A stretch of DNA of 64,000 bases from Okeania sp. KiyG1 (GCF_014132355.1 NZ_BLZO01000098.1:1-64000); one strand, 5' to 3'; shown: positions 9,340 to 18,876, numbered from the stretch's first letter. The notes: generated by a model not told the origin, from the sequence alone. Translations and numbers: made by a program.

Positions 9340-9476
9340 TAAAATCTGGATACAAAGAGATGGAATAGAGGAAGGTATTGCTACGGACTTAATGGAAGCT
9401 GGCATTCCTAAAGAGCAAATTGTCCTGGGTTTAAAGCGGAACATATTCGCCCTTATACCGAATTTGCAGTCAAATA
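9318..9476 (+). pseudogene. xisI 3' relic
   Basis: The sequence encodes QIIDNKIWIQRDGIEEGIA, then DLMEAGIPKEQIVLG, then after one missing T EHIRPYTEFAVK and a stop. It aligns closely with the C-terminal half of the intact XisI at 49071-49406. The 5' half is absent. The lost T is in the run after CTGGG at about 9430. Confidence 0.85.
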
Positions 9477-9603
9477 GTATTCCATCTTACTAATGTGGAG
9501 CGATATAGCTGCCGCTAGGCTCCGAATGGCGCCAATCATTCACACAATTTGTTAGGTTAAGCGCTAGCGCAACCCAACAAATATTCCTAATGTCAGTACT
9601 TTG

Positions 9604-9857
9604 GTAAGCATTCAGCTAGCTCGCATTTCCGTTTGTCATGCTCCGCAAACAGCAATCAGATGCATGAACTTATGCAAGCAAGAACTAAGGTTAGGTTATA
9701 GCCAATTTCATTAATGAATTTTAATTCTCCTTGGTGGATAATTCCCCTCTAGTATGATAATGAGTTAATAACAAATAGCTGATAACGTAGTTCCGACCTT
9801 ATGAGGCTAACTGATGGCTGACTGCTGTTAGCTCCGCATTCCGCAGGAAATGCTTAC
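9604..9857. mobile_element. miniature element with GTAAGCATT ends, second copy
   Basis: It has the same ends as the 6514-7092 element (GTAAGCATT, AATGCTTAC). It is flanked by the 8-bp repeat GTACTTTG at 9596-9603 and 9858-9865. Its right duplication touches the stop codon of the adjacent minus-strand gene, so it landed exactly at that gene's 3' end. It is shorter than the first copy and contains no ORF. Confidence 0.85.
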
Positions 9858-9865
9858 GTACTTTG

Positions 9866-10501
9866 CTAGTCAACTAAAGCATGAATCAGAATATCTGTGA
9901 GAGATTTTTGCTTAATTTCATACCAAAACTTCGTGTCAACAATATCACACTTTGCACCAGCGTTGACGAGATGATCGTCTAAGAAAGTCAAACATTCTGT
10001 TGTTGCTGGATCTTCACCAATTTGTAAAAAACTAATTCCTAATTCATAACTATTTTCTGTACCTGGAATCAGGTCAATTTTTTCAGTAGCATTAATAATT
10101 AAATTTACCAAAGCTTCTTGTTCATCAGAAATTTTATCTACTAATACTAAAATAATATCCCCATTTGTAGTTTGCTTTGCATCTCGGCGTTGAAAATAGT
10201 CATCAATAGCATCTTCTAGACTACTTACTACATCTATTATTTCTGGAGGATTTTTTAGTTGAAATAGTTGAGCTAATTTTACAACTTCTGTATTTGTATG
10301 CTTGAGAAAAGGACTAGAAGCAAGATAAACAGTGATTCCATCATCATCTAATGTTTGACAATGCTTGGCTAAATCAATAATTTTTATTTGTGCTGCAATC
10401 CAATCTTCATAGTACAGATTAGAAATAGACCAGCTTTCAAAACTTCGAGCAAAAATAAATGTGTAGTCTCGATTTTTTAGTAATGAAAGATTATCAGACA
10501 T
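9866..10501 (-). CDS. von Willebrand factor A-like domain protein
   Basis: The 211-residue protein starts MSDNLSLLKNRDYTFIFARS, and its strand-helix pattern recalls a VWA/Rossmann fold. NGDIILVLVDKISDEQEALV fits a central strand, and ELGISFLQIGEDPATTECL resembles the later strand of VWA proteins related to TerY and YfbK. The canonical DxSxS metal motif is degenerate: FARSFESWS occupies its place, so metal binding is doubtful. There is no signal peptide or membrane segment, suggesting a cytoplasmic protein. No partner gene is adjacent. The fold assignment is moderate; function is unknown. Confidence 0.65.
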   Translation of the reverse strand: MSDNLSLLKNRDYTFIFARSFESWSISNLYYEDWIAAQIKIIDLAKHCQTLDDDGITVYLASSPFLKHTNTEVVKLAQLFQLKNPPEIIDVVSSLEDAIDDYFQRRDAKQTTNGDIILVLVDKISDEQEALVNLIINATEKIDLIPGTENSYELGISFLQIGEDPATTECLTFLDDHLVNAGAKCDIVDTKFWYEIKQKSLTDILIHALVD

Positions 10502-10993
10502 AGACTTTTACCTAGAATTTTAGTTGGGAGCAATATTGTTTTTTGTACTTATAATCAAAATAGTAACAACTTAAATAAGTATATGTCTATTAAATTAATA
10601 TGAAATTATATCATGTTCGGATAAAAGCGTGATAAAAAAACTGGCGTTGCTGAATTGAAGTACGAATGCGCGATTGTTTGGTTCTCGCCTTCGCCCCCGC
10701 GCATCCCCCGTTCAACAAAAAGCGCAGCAACATCTGGCTTCCCCCGATCCTGCGGGGGACGGGAGGGGATCAAGGGGGACTTTTAGAGTTTTATTCCCCC
10801 CAAAATTGGCTTGCTCGGGGGGCCAAATCATACCCAGAATCAGCAACGCCAAAAAACTTTCTCCTTTTCCTTCTCTTTCTTATTTCTTCCCTCCTGACTT
10901 CCCCTCCCCTCCTGGGAGGGGCTAGGAGTGGGTTGGGAGGGGTTAGGGGTGGGTTGTCTCCTACCCTCACCCATAAGACTTTTTCAGCAAATC
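10502..10993. other. intergenic mosaic of small repeats
   Basis: A left end of the TATCATGTCCGG type (with TTCGG) lies near 10606-10618. It is followed by the 10642-10851 element and then pyrimidine-rich DNA with GGGAGGGG palindromes to about 10970. The open frames here are products of repeat composition. Confidence 0.6.
10642..10851. mobile_element. miniature element with TGGCGTTGCTGA ends
   Basis: TGGCGTTGCTGA at 10642-10653 is mirrored by TCAGCAACGCCA at 10840-10851. AAAAAC directly abuts both sides as a 6-bp duplication. The interior is GC-rich, with CCCCCGAT/CGGGGGA palindromes. Confidence 0.7.
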
Positions 10994-12262
10994 CTAAATA
11001 GGTATTAATACTGTGACTGCATAGCGATTTGGAGATAAATATTTTTCAGCTAAATTGAGTAATTCTTTTGGTTGAAATGCTGCTATTTTTTCTGGATAAG
11101 CGATCGCTAACTCTGGATTTGCTATAGTAAAATAATAACCATAAAGACCTGCTAACTGTCCTGGACTTTCAATGGAAAACACATAGTCATTACATAATAA
11201 ACGCTTACACCTAGCTAATTCTACCTCTGAAATTTCTTGAGTCAATAACTCATAAAGGCGATCGCCAATTCGTGCCTCTACTTCTGGAATATCTTTCGGT
11301 TCTAACATAGCACTAATTGTAAATAAACTTGAGTCTTGCTGCAAAGAGAAACTGCTAACAATTCCTTGCACTAAACCTAAATCTTCGCGCAATTCTCTAA
11401 CTAACCTAGAACTTCTACCATCAGCTAATAATATTGAAAGCAAGTCTAATCCATAAGCATCATCTAGCTGTTCGACTCCAGGTCCCATCCAAGCCATCAT
11501 TAGACGACCTTGTTCTAATCTTGGCAAACATATTTCCTGGCGACGAACTTCAGTTATTAACGGTTCTGCTGCTATTTCAACTCGCGGACAATGAGAACAT
11601 TTTTCCGCAAAACTTTCAAAAGCTGCACTAACTAATTCTATTACCTGGGTTTGCTCTACTCCCCCAATAACCACCACTGCCATATTCTCTGGTTGATAGT
11701 GATAATTGTGAAAACAACGCATTTCATCAACCTCTCGCTCTCTCAGAAGTTCTGCTGTCCCCATAACTGAACGTCGGTAGGGATGATATTTGTAAACATT
11801 CTCCATCAATGCTTGAAAACCTACCGAGTCAACACAGTCCTCTGATTGACGAATTTCTTCTAATACCACTTCCCGCTCTCTAGCAAATTCTGATTCTGGT
11901 ATGGAAGCACGCAATAATATTTCTGCCAATGGATGTACCACTTCTTCTACATATTGGGCAGCAGTTGTAATAAAAAAATGAGCATAGTCGTGACTTGTAG
12001 CCGCATTTGCTAGTCCGCCACGATTTTCAATTATTTGATCAAAGATACCAGGACCTAATGTTTCTGTTCCCTTAAAAATCATGTGTTCTAGGAAGTGAGC
12101 CATACCTGACCATTTATCCGGTTCCTCCCTAGCACCTGCTCTTACCCACACATCTATAACCACTGCTGGAGTAGCTGAAATATATTGATGAATAATTGTT
12201 AGACCATTATCCAGCTTGAAAACATTAGCTGGAAAATCAGGAGTAGAAGTTCGTACAGACAA
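10994..12262 (-). CDS. M16 family zinc metalloprotease
   Basis: The inverted zinc motif HFLEH lies at residues 56-60, and the downstream glutamates of REREVVLEEI (about 129-136) supply the third ligand, as in pitrilysin/processing-peptidase relatives. The C-terminal half carries the usual R/Y-bearing substrate region. Its 422 residues match the common single-chain M16B bacterial form. There is no signal peptide, so it is probably cytoplasmic or peripheral. It stands alone, with miniature elements on both sides. It likely degrades peptides; some cyanobacterial M16 pairs act together, but no second M16 gene is in this window. Confidence 0.92.
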   Translation of the reverse strand: MSVRTSTPDFPANVFKLDNGLTIIHQYISATPAVVIDVWVRAGAREEPDKWSGMAHFLEHMIFKGTETLGPGIFDQIIENRGGLANAATSHDYAHFFITTAAQYVEEVVHPLAEILLRASIPESEFAREREVVLEEIRQSEDCVDSVGFQALMENVYKYHPYRRSVMGTAELLREREVDEMRCFHNYHYQPENMAVVVIGGVEQTQVIELVSAAFESFAEKCSHCPRVEIAAEPLITEVRRQEICLPRLEQGRLMMAWMGPGVEQLDDAYGLDLLSILLADGRSSRLVRELREDLGLVQGIVSSFSLQQDSSLFTISAMLEPKDIPEVEARIGDRLYELLTQEISEVELARCKRLLCNDYVFSIESPGQLAGLYGYYFTIANPELAIAYPEKIAAFQPKELLNLAEKYLSPNRYAVTVLIPI

Positions 12263-12633
12263 TTCTTTTAATAATTAAATTTGGGCTGAAATTTTATATG
12301 TATTAAATTTTGATATCATATAACTTTTTATACAAAAGTTTGTAACATTTAATACAATTGAATCCGTTAATTAATTCCTAGTTTCTCCTAATATCATGTC
12401 CGGATGATTAGTGATAAAAAAAACGGCGTTGGTAATTTGAGGTATGATACCATGTCCGGATAAGAGCGCGATAGAACTCCGTGACCTTTACCGAAAAATT
12501 GTGGGTATGCGCCTCCCCTTTTAAGGGGATAATAAATAAAAATTTTCATGAATTTGTCAATCCTCTTCTTTTCAAGGAGAGGTAATTATTCATTATTCAT
12601 TATTCATTATTCATTGTTGAACCGACCAAAAAA

Positions 12634-12790
12634 CTTTCTCCCCTCCAGGGAGGGGTTGGGGGTGGGTTTCCTCCCTCCAGGGAGGGGTTGGGAGTGGGTT
12701 TTCTCCCTCCAGGGAGGGGTTGGGGGTGGGTTGACTCCTGACTCCTGAGTTCCCCTCCCCTCCAGGGAGGGGAGGGGCGAGGGGTGGGTT
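12634..12790. repeat. GC-rich minisatellite, first block
   Basis: Units of about 30 bp with a CTCCCTCCAGGGAGGGG palindrome and a GGGTGGGTT tail repeat about four times. Open frames on both strands here reflect the 3n-like unit and are not genes. Confidence 0.85.
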
Positions 12791-12864
12791 GACTCCTAAA
12801 GAATTAAGATTAATATCATACACGCGCTTTACCAATGCCAAAAAAACTTTCTCCTTCTTCTTCT

Positions 12865-12995
12865 TCCTCCCCTCCAGGGAGGGGTTGGGGGTGGGTTTCT
12901 CCCCTCCAGGGAGGGGTTGGGGGTGGGTTTTCTCCCTCCAGGGAGGGGTTGGGGTGGGTTTTCTCCCTCCAGGGAGGGGTTGGGGGTGGGTTGAC
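12865..12995. repeat. GC-rich minisatellite, second block
   Basis: The same unit of about 30 bp as the block at 12634 occurs about four times, with single-base length variation between copies (TTGGGGTGG against TTGGGGGTGG). The two blocks are separated by about 75 bp that include the right end of the nested element. Confidence 0.85.
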
Positions 12996-13046
12996 TTCTG
13001 AGGACTCCGTCGTTATTTATTTATAACTGTTCAACCGGACATGATA

Positions 13047-13425
13047 TAACTACTCTAATCTTCTCTACTCCCCCGCTCCCCTACTCCTGAAAAAGACTTT
13101 TGAGCGCAAACCCTAAGTATTCAACCAAATACGATATAACAGGTCAAAAAAACAAAAGCGTAGTCAAATTTCCAAAAATGATTGACTACGCTGAAAATTT
13201 CATTTTATAGTTTTATCTCATTGACATCTCCAGGAGTTGAAACACCCTGGATTCTGTGGTTAGTCCACCGCAAATGGGACGGGGCGTTTAAAGTGCGGAA
13301 TTTACTTCCGCACACAGCCCCTCATAAATCAACATTACGCTCCCCTTTTGTTCCCCCCTTTCAAAGGGGGGTTAGGGGGGATGGAGAGCACAGGTTTTCA
13401 ACCAACGTTGAGATAAATCTAGATA
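13047..13425. other. intergenic region downstream of SdrD-like gene
   Basis: It contains a weak end of the ATGATATAAC type near 13120 and the inverted pair GTGCGGAATTTACTTCCGCAC at about 13289. The palindrome CCCCCCTTTCAAAGGGGGG lies at 13354-13372. No credible gene is seen. Confidence 0.5.
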
Positions 13426-16400
13426 TTATACACCGGTACTACCAAAGTTCACATTAGGAACATTTTGACCACCAAATGTGGCGATCACAGCCGTTTCACC
13501 AGGAGCAGGAAAAGTTTGAGTAAAGATTCCTGCCTGATCTGGGTTTAGTTCTTGCCGAACTGTATAAGCATCATCTGCTAAGTTTGAGAAACCGTAATTA
13601 CCGTTAGCATCACTAGCAACGAATATTTCATCAGCATCTCGAACAGAGTTGTTGTTTTGGTCTAAGTAAACCACAATACCACCAATACCACCTTCGCCAG
13701 GGTCTAGAAAACCATTACCATTGAGGTCTTCAAAAGTTATCCCACTAATTGCACCAGTACCAGCAGAAGGAAGAGCTGGAGGTGGTATAACTGGTGGAGT
13801 AGTGCTGTTGCCAAAGTTGACAAAATTAGCATCATCCCCTGCAAACAGAGTTAGAGTTGGGTCTTGGTTAGTTTGGAATAGACCAGCTGGCTGAACTTGG
13901 CGGACTGTATAAGTGCCAGGAGGTAACTCATCAAAGTCATATACTCCCAGTGAATCAGTAATCGCAGTACGTTCCTCATTGTCTAAAATTGAGTTATCAT
14001 TGCGATCGAGGAATACCGTAGTACCAGGAATACCATTCTCTCCTGGTTCTAGGAAACCATTACCGTTGATATCATTGAAAACAACACCACCAATACTAAC
14101 AACAGGAAGAACAGCTTTTGGTAGTCCTGTTGGATTGTTGGCAAAGTTAACAAAGTCAGCATTATCCCCTGTTGCCAAAGTAACAATGACTGGAGCTGCA
14201 GGAGTAGAATCAGTGAAACCAGGCAGCGGTTCCTGACGAATCACATAAGTTCCTGGAGACACATTGGAAAGATCGTAGCGACCAAATTGATCGGTAAGCG
14301 CAAATCGTTCGTCACTACCTCGTTCCCCATCCTCATCAGCATCTATATAGATAACCGCATTAGGTAGTTGAGGTTCACCTGGATCTGCCTGACCATCTCC
14401 GTTTTCATCTATGAATGCAATACCAGAAATATTACCAAAACCAGGGGGAGGAACTATCGGAGACTGTCCAAAGTCAATTTCCACATTGGAGTTTTCAAAC
14501 TCATCAACAGTAATTGTGAGGTCTGTTGGAGTAGTAGAAGTAAAGTTGTCCGGAACTGGATTCAGACGTAGTGTGTAAGTACCTGGCAACAAGCCAACAA
14601 TTGCATATTCTCCATCTGTATCTGAGAAGGTATTAGGCTCAATATCGTCATTATCAAGAATACCATTTTCATTGATATCGACATAGATACGGAAACCAGG
14701 AGCACCCCTTTCTACAAATTCATTAGGATCGAGGATGCCATTACCGTTAGTATCGTTAAAGTCTTGGATACCATTACTGTTAAAGTCTTCAAAAACAGTT
14801 CCAGTAATCAAGGTTTGCGGTTGGTTACCAAAGTTGTAGACAACACTGTCGCCTCCCACACTTACCTCTACTGGCGCAGTAGTCTGGGTAAAGCCAGTAC
14901 GAATTACTTGTCGAAGCGGAAATGAGCCTGATAAACCTGATGTATCTAGACCATAAGTACCACCAGGACCACTAATTTGGTTTGGTTCAAAGCCTTGTAT
15001 TTGTCCATCTGTGTGCACATCTAGGAAGACCTCAACCCCAGGCAAACCAACTTCCCCTTTCAGAGGTTCAAATAGTCCGTTACCGTTATTGTCAGCAAAT
15101 ACAATTCCACTAACAGTATCTCCCCCTGGTGCTGTGACGTTAACACCAAGGTCAATATCATTTAGACTCTGACCGAGGGGAAGATTAATTGGAGTGGGTG
15201 AGATATTGGGATCTGGTGGTACCGGACCAACAGTAACGCTAATATCGGGGTTACTGCTAGTTAAGAATAAGTTTTCTTGCAGAACAACATCAACTGTGTA
15301 ATTCCCTGGCGTTAAACCATTAAAGACATAACGACCATCAGGATCGGTGAAAGTTTCAGGTTCGTCTGGATCGAGTGTACCGTCGCCGTTTAGGTCTAGG
15401 AAAACTTGAGCAGTTGGAATACCTGCTTCCCCAGACCCTTGAGAACCACTGTTGTCGCTATCAGTGAAGATTACACCACTAATGCTAGTGTTGGGGTCAA
15501 AGATACTGGTATCACCGAAGTTATAAACGACAGTCTCACCTGGAACAACAGGAACAATAGGAGTAGGAGTAGTGTTAACAAAACCAGCAGGTGGTGTTTC
15601 TCGTACTCTGTAGTTACCTGGTGGCAAGGCAAACACATATTCCCCGTGAACATCTGTAAAAGTAAATGGTTCATTAGCTTCCGCTAAACCATTATTATTC
15701 AGGTCTACAAAGATTTCAACACCTATAAGTCTTGGTTCATCTGTGTCTGCTTGACCATTACCATTACGGTCATCAAATTTAACACCAGTAATTATACCCG
15801 TGCTATCAGTATTGACAATTGGGGGAGGAATTGGTGTAGGAATTGGTGTAGGACCTGGGAGAGGAACTGGAGTTGGAGGAGGGGGAATTATTGGTACATC
15901 AGGTTGGTTGCCAATATTCACGAAATTAACGTCGTCACCCCCAACTATAGTAATTACTGGATCGGGAGTAATTTGGGTAAAACCTGGTTGTTGAACTACC
16001 CTGACTACATAAGTATTAGGTGCTAAACCTTCAAAACTATAGCTACCATCTACATTTGTAAAAGATGCAGGTTCATCAGGGTCTAGAACTTGGTTATTAT
16101 TGATATCGAGGTAAATAGTGAAACCGCCAAGACCAGCTTCATCTGGATCTACTGCATTGTTGCCATTATTGTCACTAAATGTAGTACCAGCGATTCTACC
16201 TGTTGTTGTGACTTGACTGGAAACTCTGGTCGCTTCTGTTGTAGGATTATCAGTTACGCCAGTATCAGTAGGAGCGTCAATATTAGTATCAGTGGTTCCT
16301 TCTGCTGTGGCAGTATCAGTATCAGTAGTTCCTTCTGCTGTGGCAGTATCAGTATCAGTAGTTCCTTCTGCTGGTGCTGGTGCTGCTGGTGCTGGTGCTG

Positions 16401-18144
16401 CTGGTGCTGGTTCTGCTGCTGGTTCTGCTGCTGGTGCTGGTTCAGGTACTGGAGGTGGTTCGGCAATTAAAGCATTACCAACATTGAAGACAAGAGGAGC
16501 ATCACCTTGCAGAACATTAATAGGTGCATTCAAAGTAATTTGTTGATCTGGAGTAGTTTTTACGAAACCTGGTTGAGGTATTTCTCGTAGAAAATAAGTT
16601 CCTACAGGAGGGTTAGTAAAGCTAAAATCACCAGTAGCATTTGATATTGCAGCTGGTTCTGTAGGGTCTAATATATTGTTGCCGTTTTGGTCTAAGTAGA
16701 GGGTGAAGTTAGCTAAACCTGGTTCTCCTGGATCTAGAACTCCATTTGAATTAAAATCGTTGAACTTATTCCCTATTAAGTCACCCTGAAGTAAAGGGGT
16801 GGCAGGAGAGCTACCAATATTAACAAAGTTAACATCGTCTCCACTGGTGACTGCAATGACTGGGTCTGGAGTTGTTTGAGTAAATCCTGGTTGAGGTACT
16901 AATCTGACAACATAAGTATCTGGTGGTAGAGTATTAAAGCTGTACTCACCTTCACTGTTAGTAATCCTGAATGGTTCTTCTGGGTCAAAGATACCATTTT
17001 CATTTAGGTCTAGATATACAGTAGAGTTTGATAAACCTACATCTCCTGGGTCGATAGCACCATTGGCATTGTTATCTACAAAATTAACACCAGCGATTAC
17101 ATTTCTTTCAGCATTACCAAAGTTAATACCAGATAAAGTTCCCCCACTAGGTATATCAACAGTCCGAGAATTAGTTGTCAGATTAAATCCTACTTGTTCC
17201 TCTGCTTCCCGAATAGTCACGCGAGTTGATGTAAGATTAGGTAAGAAGTAAGCACCATTACTATCAGTAATATCAAATGGTTCACCCACATCTAGAATGT
17301 GATTACTATTGAGGTCTGCATAGATAGTAAAGTTTGGAATTCCAGGCTCGCCAGAATCTAAAATACCATTAGCATTAAAATCGAGATATTTAGTTCCTTC
17401 AACATTACCAGTCCCGCTAGGAGTAACAATACCAATATCTACAGCTATATTTGGTGGTGTTTCTTCAAAACCAGTAATTATAGCTACTGAATTAGGAGTT
17501 GTTCTTGCTTCGTCTGGTTCCCTGATAACATCAATGTTGTATTGGCCAGGGAATACGTCTACATAGGAATAAAAGCCAAATTCATCTGTAAAAGTGCTGG
17601 CTTCCCCTTCGTCTAAAATGCCATTTCGGTTGGCATCAAGGAATACTTGGCTACCAGAAATTCCTGGTTCTCCAGGGTCACGGACACCATTAATATTTAC
17701 GTCTTCAAATAATACACCACTAATATTACCTCTACCTGGTCCAACTATAGGTGGAGGTGGAGTGGGGTCTGGAGTGGGAACTGGTGTTGGGATACCTACC
17801 CCACTACCAAGAGCTATCCTGCTCTCTCTGACCATACTCCCACCGACTATGCTCACTGGTACTGGCAGTGGTGTAGTTGAAACAGTGCCACTGGGTGGAA
17901 TCTGTCTGACTGAATATTGACCATCTACTAATCCCAAGAAGTTGTAGACACCATCTGGACGACTAATGTTAGATAATTCATTGGGATCTAGAATACCGTT
18001 ATTATTCTGGTCTAGATAGACTGTAACATTACCTATTACTGATTCCGATGTATCAAAAATTCCATCACCATCTGTGTCATTAAATGTGACACCTACTATA
18101 TTACCGCTCCCTCCAAGTTGGGAGCCTCTTCTTATTTCATTCAC
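13426..18144 (-). CDS. giant SdrD B-like repeat protein, 13 domains
   Basis: The 1,572 residues are almost entirely about 13 tandem units of roughly 110 residues. Each begins with a line such as GNISGVLFEDVNINGVRDPGE, has an EF-hand-like acidic loop (DxNxNGxxDPxE), a second loop (VFLDANRNGILDEGE) and ends near GQYNIDV and VNFGN. This matches SdrD B / Cna-B-like surface domains, which bind calcium and stack into rods. A Pro/Ala linker and a TATAEGTTDTD tandem lie between units 5 and 6. The start is GTG 18144, supported by GGAGGAG seven bases upstream. There is no N-terminal signal peptide, so export, if any, must be non-classical. Likely an extracellular or surface structural protein. Confidence 0.85.
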   Translation of the reverse strand: MNEIRRGSQLGGSGNIVGVTFNDTDGDGIFDTSESVIGNVTVYLDQNNNGILDPNELSNISRPDGVYNFLGLVDGQYSVRQIPPSGTVSTTPLPVPVSIVGGSMVRESRIALGSGVGIPTPVPTPDPTPPPPIVGPGRGNISGVLFEDVNINGVRDPGEPGISGSQVFLDANRNGILDEGEASTFTDEFGFYSYVDVFPGQYNIDVIREPDEARTTPNSVAIITGFEETPPNIAVDIGIVTPSGTGNVEGTKYLDFNANGILDSGEPGIPNFTIYADLNSNHILDVGEPFDITDSNGAYFLPNLTSTRVTIREAEEQVGFNLTTNSRTVDIPSGGTLSGINFGNAERNVIAGVNFVDNNANGAIDPGDVGLSNSTVYLDLNENGIFDPEEPFRITNSEGEYSFNTLPPDTYVVRLVPQPGFTQTTPDPVIAVTSGDDVNFVNIGSSPATPLLQGDLIGNKFNDFNSNGVLDPGEPGLANFTLYLDQNGNNILDPTEPAAISNATGDFSFTNPPVGTYFLREIPQPGFVKTTPDQQITLNAPINVLQGDAPLVFNVGNALIAEPPPVPEPAPAAEPAAEPAPAAPAPAAPAPAEGTTDTDTATAEGTTDTDTATAEGTTDTNIDAPTDTGVTDNPTTEATRVSSQVTTTGRIAGTTFSDNNGNNAVDPDEAGLGGFTIYLDINNNQVLDPDEPASFTNVDGSYSFEGLAPNTYVVRVVQQPGFTQITPDPVITIVGGDDVNFVNIGNQPDVPIIPPPPTPVPLPGPTPIPTPIPPPIVNTDSTGIITGVKFDDRNGNGQADTDEPRLIGVEIFVDLNNNGLAEANEPFTFTDVHGEYVFALPPGNYRVRETPPAGFVNTTPTPIVPVVPGETVVYNFGDTSIFDPNTSISGVIFTDSDNSGSQGSGEAGIPTAQVFLDLNGDGTLDPDEPETFTDPDGRYVFNGLTPGNYTVDVVLQENLFLTSSNPDISVTVGPVPPDPNISPTPINLPLGQSLNDIDLGVNVTAPGGDTVSGIVFADNNGNGLFEPLKGEVGLPGVEVFLDVHTDGQIQGFEPNQISGPGGTYGLDTSGLSGSFPLRQVIRTGFTQTTAPVEVSVGGDSVVYNFGNQPQTLITGTVFEDFNSNGIQDFNDTNGNGILDPNEFVERGAPGFRIYVDINENGILDNDDIEPNTFSDTDGEYAIVGLLPGTYTLRLNPVPDNFTSTTPTDLTITVDEFENSNVEIDFGQSPIVPPPGFGNISGIAFIDENGDGQADPGEPQLPNAVIYIDADEDGERGSDERFALTDQFGRYDLSNVSPGTYVIRQEPLPGFTDSTPAAPVIVTLATGDNADFVNFANNPTGLPKAVLPVVSIGGVVFNDINGNGFLEPGENGIPGTTVFLDRNDNSILDNEERTAITDSLGVYDFDELPPGTYTVRQVQPAGLFQTNQDPTLTLFAGDDANFVNFGNSTTPPVIPPPALPSAGTGAISGITFEDLNGNGFLDPGEGGIGGIVVYLDQNNNSVRDADEIFVASDANGNYGFSNLADDAYTVRQELNPDQAGIFTQTFPAPGETAVIATFGGQNVPNVNFGSTGV

Positions 18145-18189
18145 GTTCTAACTCCTCCACCATAAATTTATGCAAATAGCGATTTATAT

Positions 18190-18330
18190 TTAAGTGACAT
18201 ACTCCCACCCCAACCTTAAGGTATGACGTGGGCTTCTCGTTTCCCAGTCCCGGTACCCCGTCGGACTCCACGAGCTTTAAAGACGTCTGGGCCCTACCGC
18301 CCTATTTTTTATATTTATCGCTGCATTCAA
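18190..18330 (-). mobile_element. IS605-type tnpB 3' end / right-end remnant
   Basis: On the minus strand the sequence reads as a TnpB C-terminal tail (SLKLVESDGVPGLGNEKPT) and then the GAGAAGCCCACG and GGGTGGGAGTATGTCAC segment. That segment is typical of cyanobacterial IS200/IS605 right ends, where the guide RNA of TnpB is encoded. The tnpB body is missing. It differs in sequence from the tnpB relic at 18877-20128, so it comes from another lineage. Confidence 0.6.
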
Positions 18331-18540
18331 ACAGATACATCAAGTCCGGCAATTCCCTGCAAAATCGGGAAAACCGTTCATAGCAACGTGACGGCAGAAC
18401 CATCAACGCAGGCGGTATCGCACTAACGCGCCGCTTCACTAACGCAATGCTTTGAGAAAAATTCCCAAAGCGCCATTCCAATATCTCGGCATTGAGTGAC
18501 CAATAATACAGATATACCTTAAATCAATATGTTGCTTATA

Positions 18541-18705
18541 ACCGCTCAACTAAACTTACTCAAAGGTCTGAAAGTATAGTCATTCGTAGTGGGTCAAGCA
18601 CTACAGGGTTAAACGGCAAACCCTTTATTCCCTGGTCAAAAACATCGGGAATTACTTTTCTAATAATATTCAGAGAAGTTTTCGCTTTCTGTATTTACCC
18701 CAATA
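18541..18705 (-). mobile_element. non-autonomous tnpB-derived miniature element
   Basis: The minus strand joins a short segment GGTAAATACAGAAAGCGAAA directly to a 3' tnpB tail encoding KVIPDVFDQGIKGLPFNPV. The first segment matches the sequence upstream of the larger relic (20235-20262, GGGGTAAATATAGAAAGC). The second matches that relic's 3' end (18877-18985). It is therefore an internally deleted left-end plus right-end derivative. Confidence 0.7.
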
Positions 18706-18876
18706 ACGAGTAAAGCTAAAGCGCAGACGCTGAGGATTATATCAGGTTGACAAGAATGTGACAATTAGATTAGAAAATAGACTAGAACATTTTATTCTTA
18801 AGGCCATAAACAAAATTTAATTATTTCATCTCTAGTAATATGTAGGCACCGCTCAACTAAACTTACTCAAACTTAC

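Larger units (their letters stand above)
12392..13046. mobile_element. composite miniature element, TATCATGTCCGG family, with nested element and minisatellite
   Basis: The outer ends are TATCATGTCCGG (12392-12403) and CCGGACATGATA (13035-13046), both flanked by TAA. Inside, GGCGTTGGTAA near 12424 and TTACCAATGCC near 12830-12840 form a second inverted pair flanked by A-runs plus C, which suggests a nested insertion. Another left-end-like motif is at 12446-12460. The rest is minisatellite. No transposase is present. Confidence 0.65.
18145..18876. other. intergenic region with tnpB-derived remnants
   Basis: It holds a right-end remnant at 18190-18330 and a miniature tnpB-derived element at 18541-18705, described separately. 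The stretch 18331-18540 has no recognisable gene. Confidence 0.6.

Noticed and set aside
10666-11001. Plus-strand frames with Pro-rich products
   Set aside because: They lie over a miniature element and pyrimidine-rich filler, with no start signal or family match.
12548-13026. Short proteins rich in Gly, Pro and Trp on both strands
   Set aside because: They are translations of the 30-bp minisatellite.
13913-17920. Plus-strand open frames across the SdrD-like gene
   Set aside because: They are shadows of the 1,572-residue minus-strand gene, whose repeats and start signal are strong.
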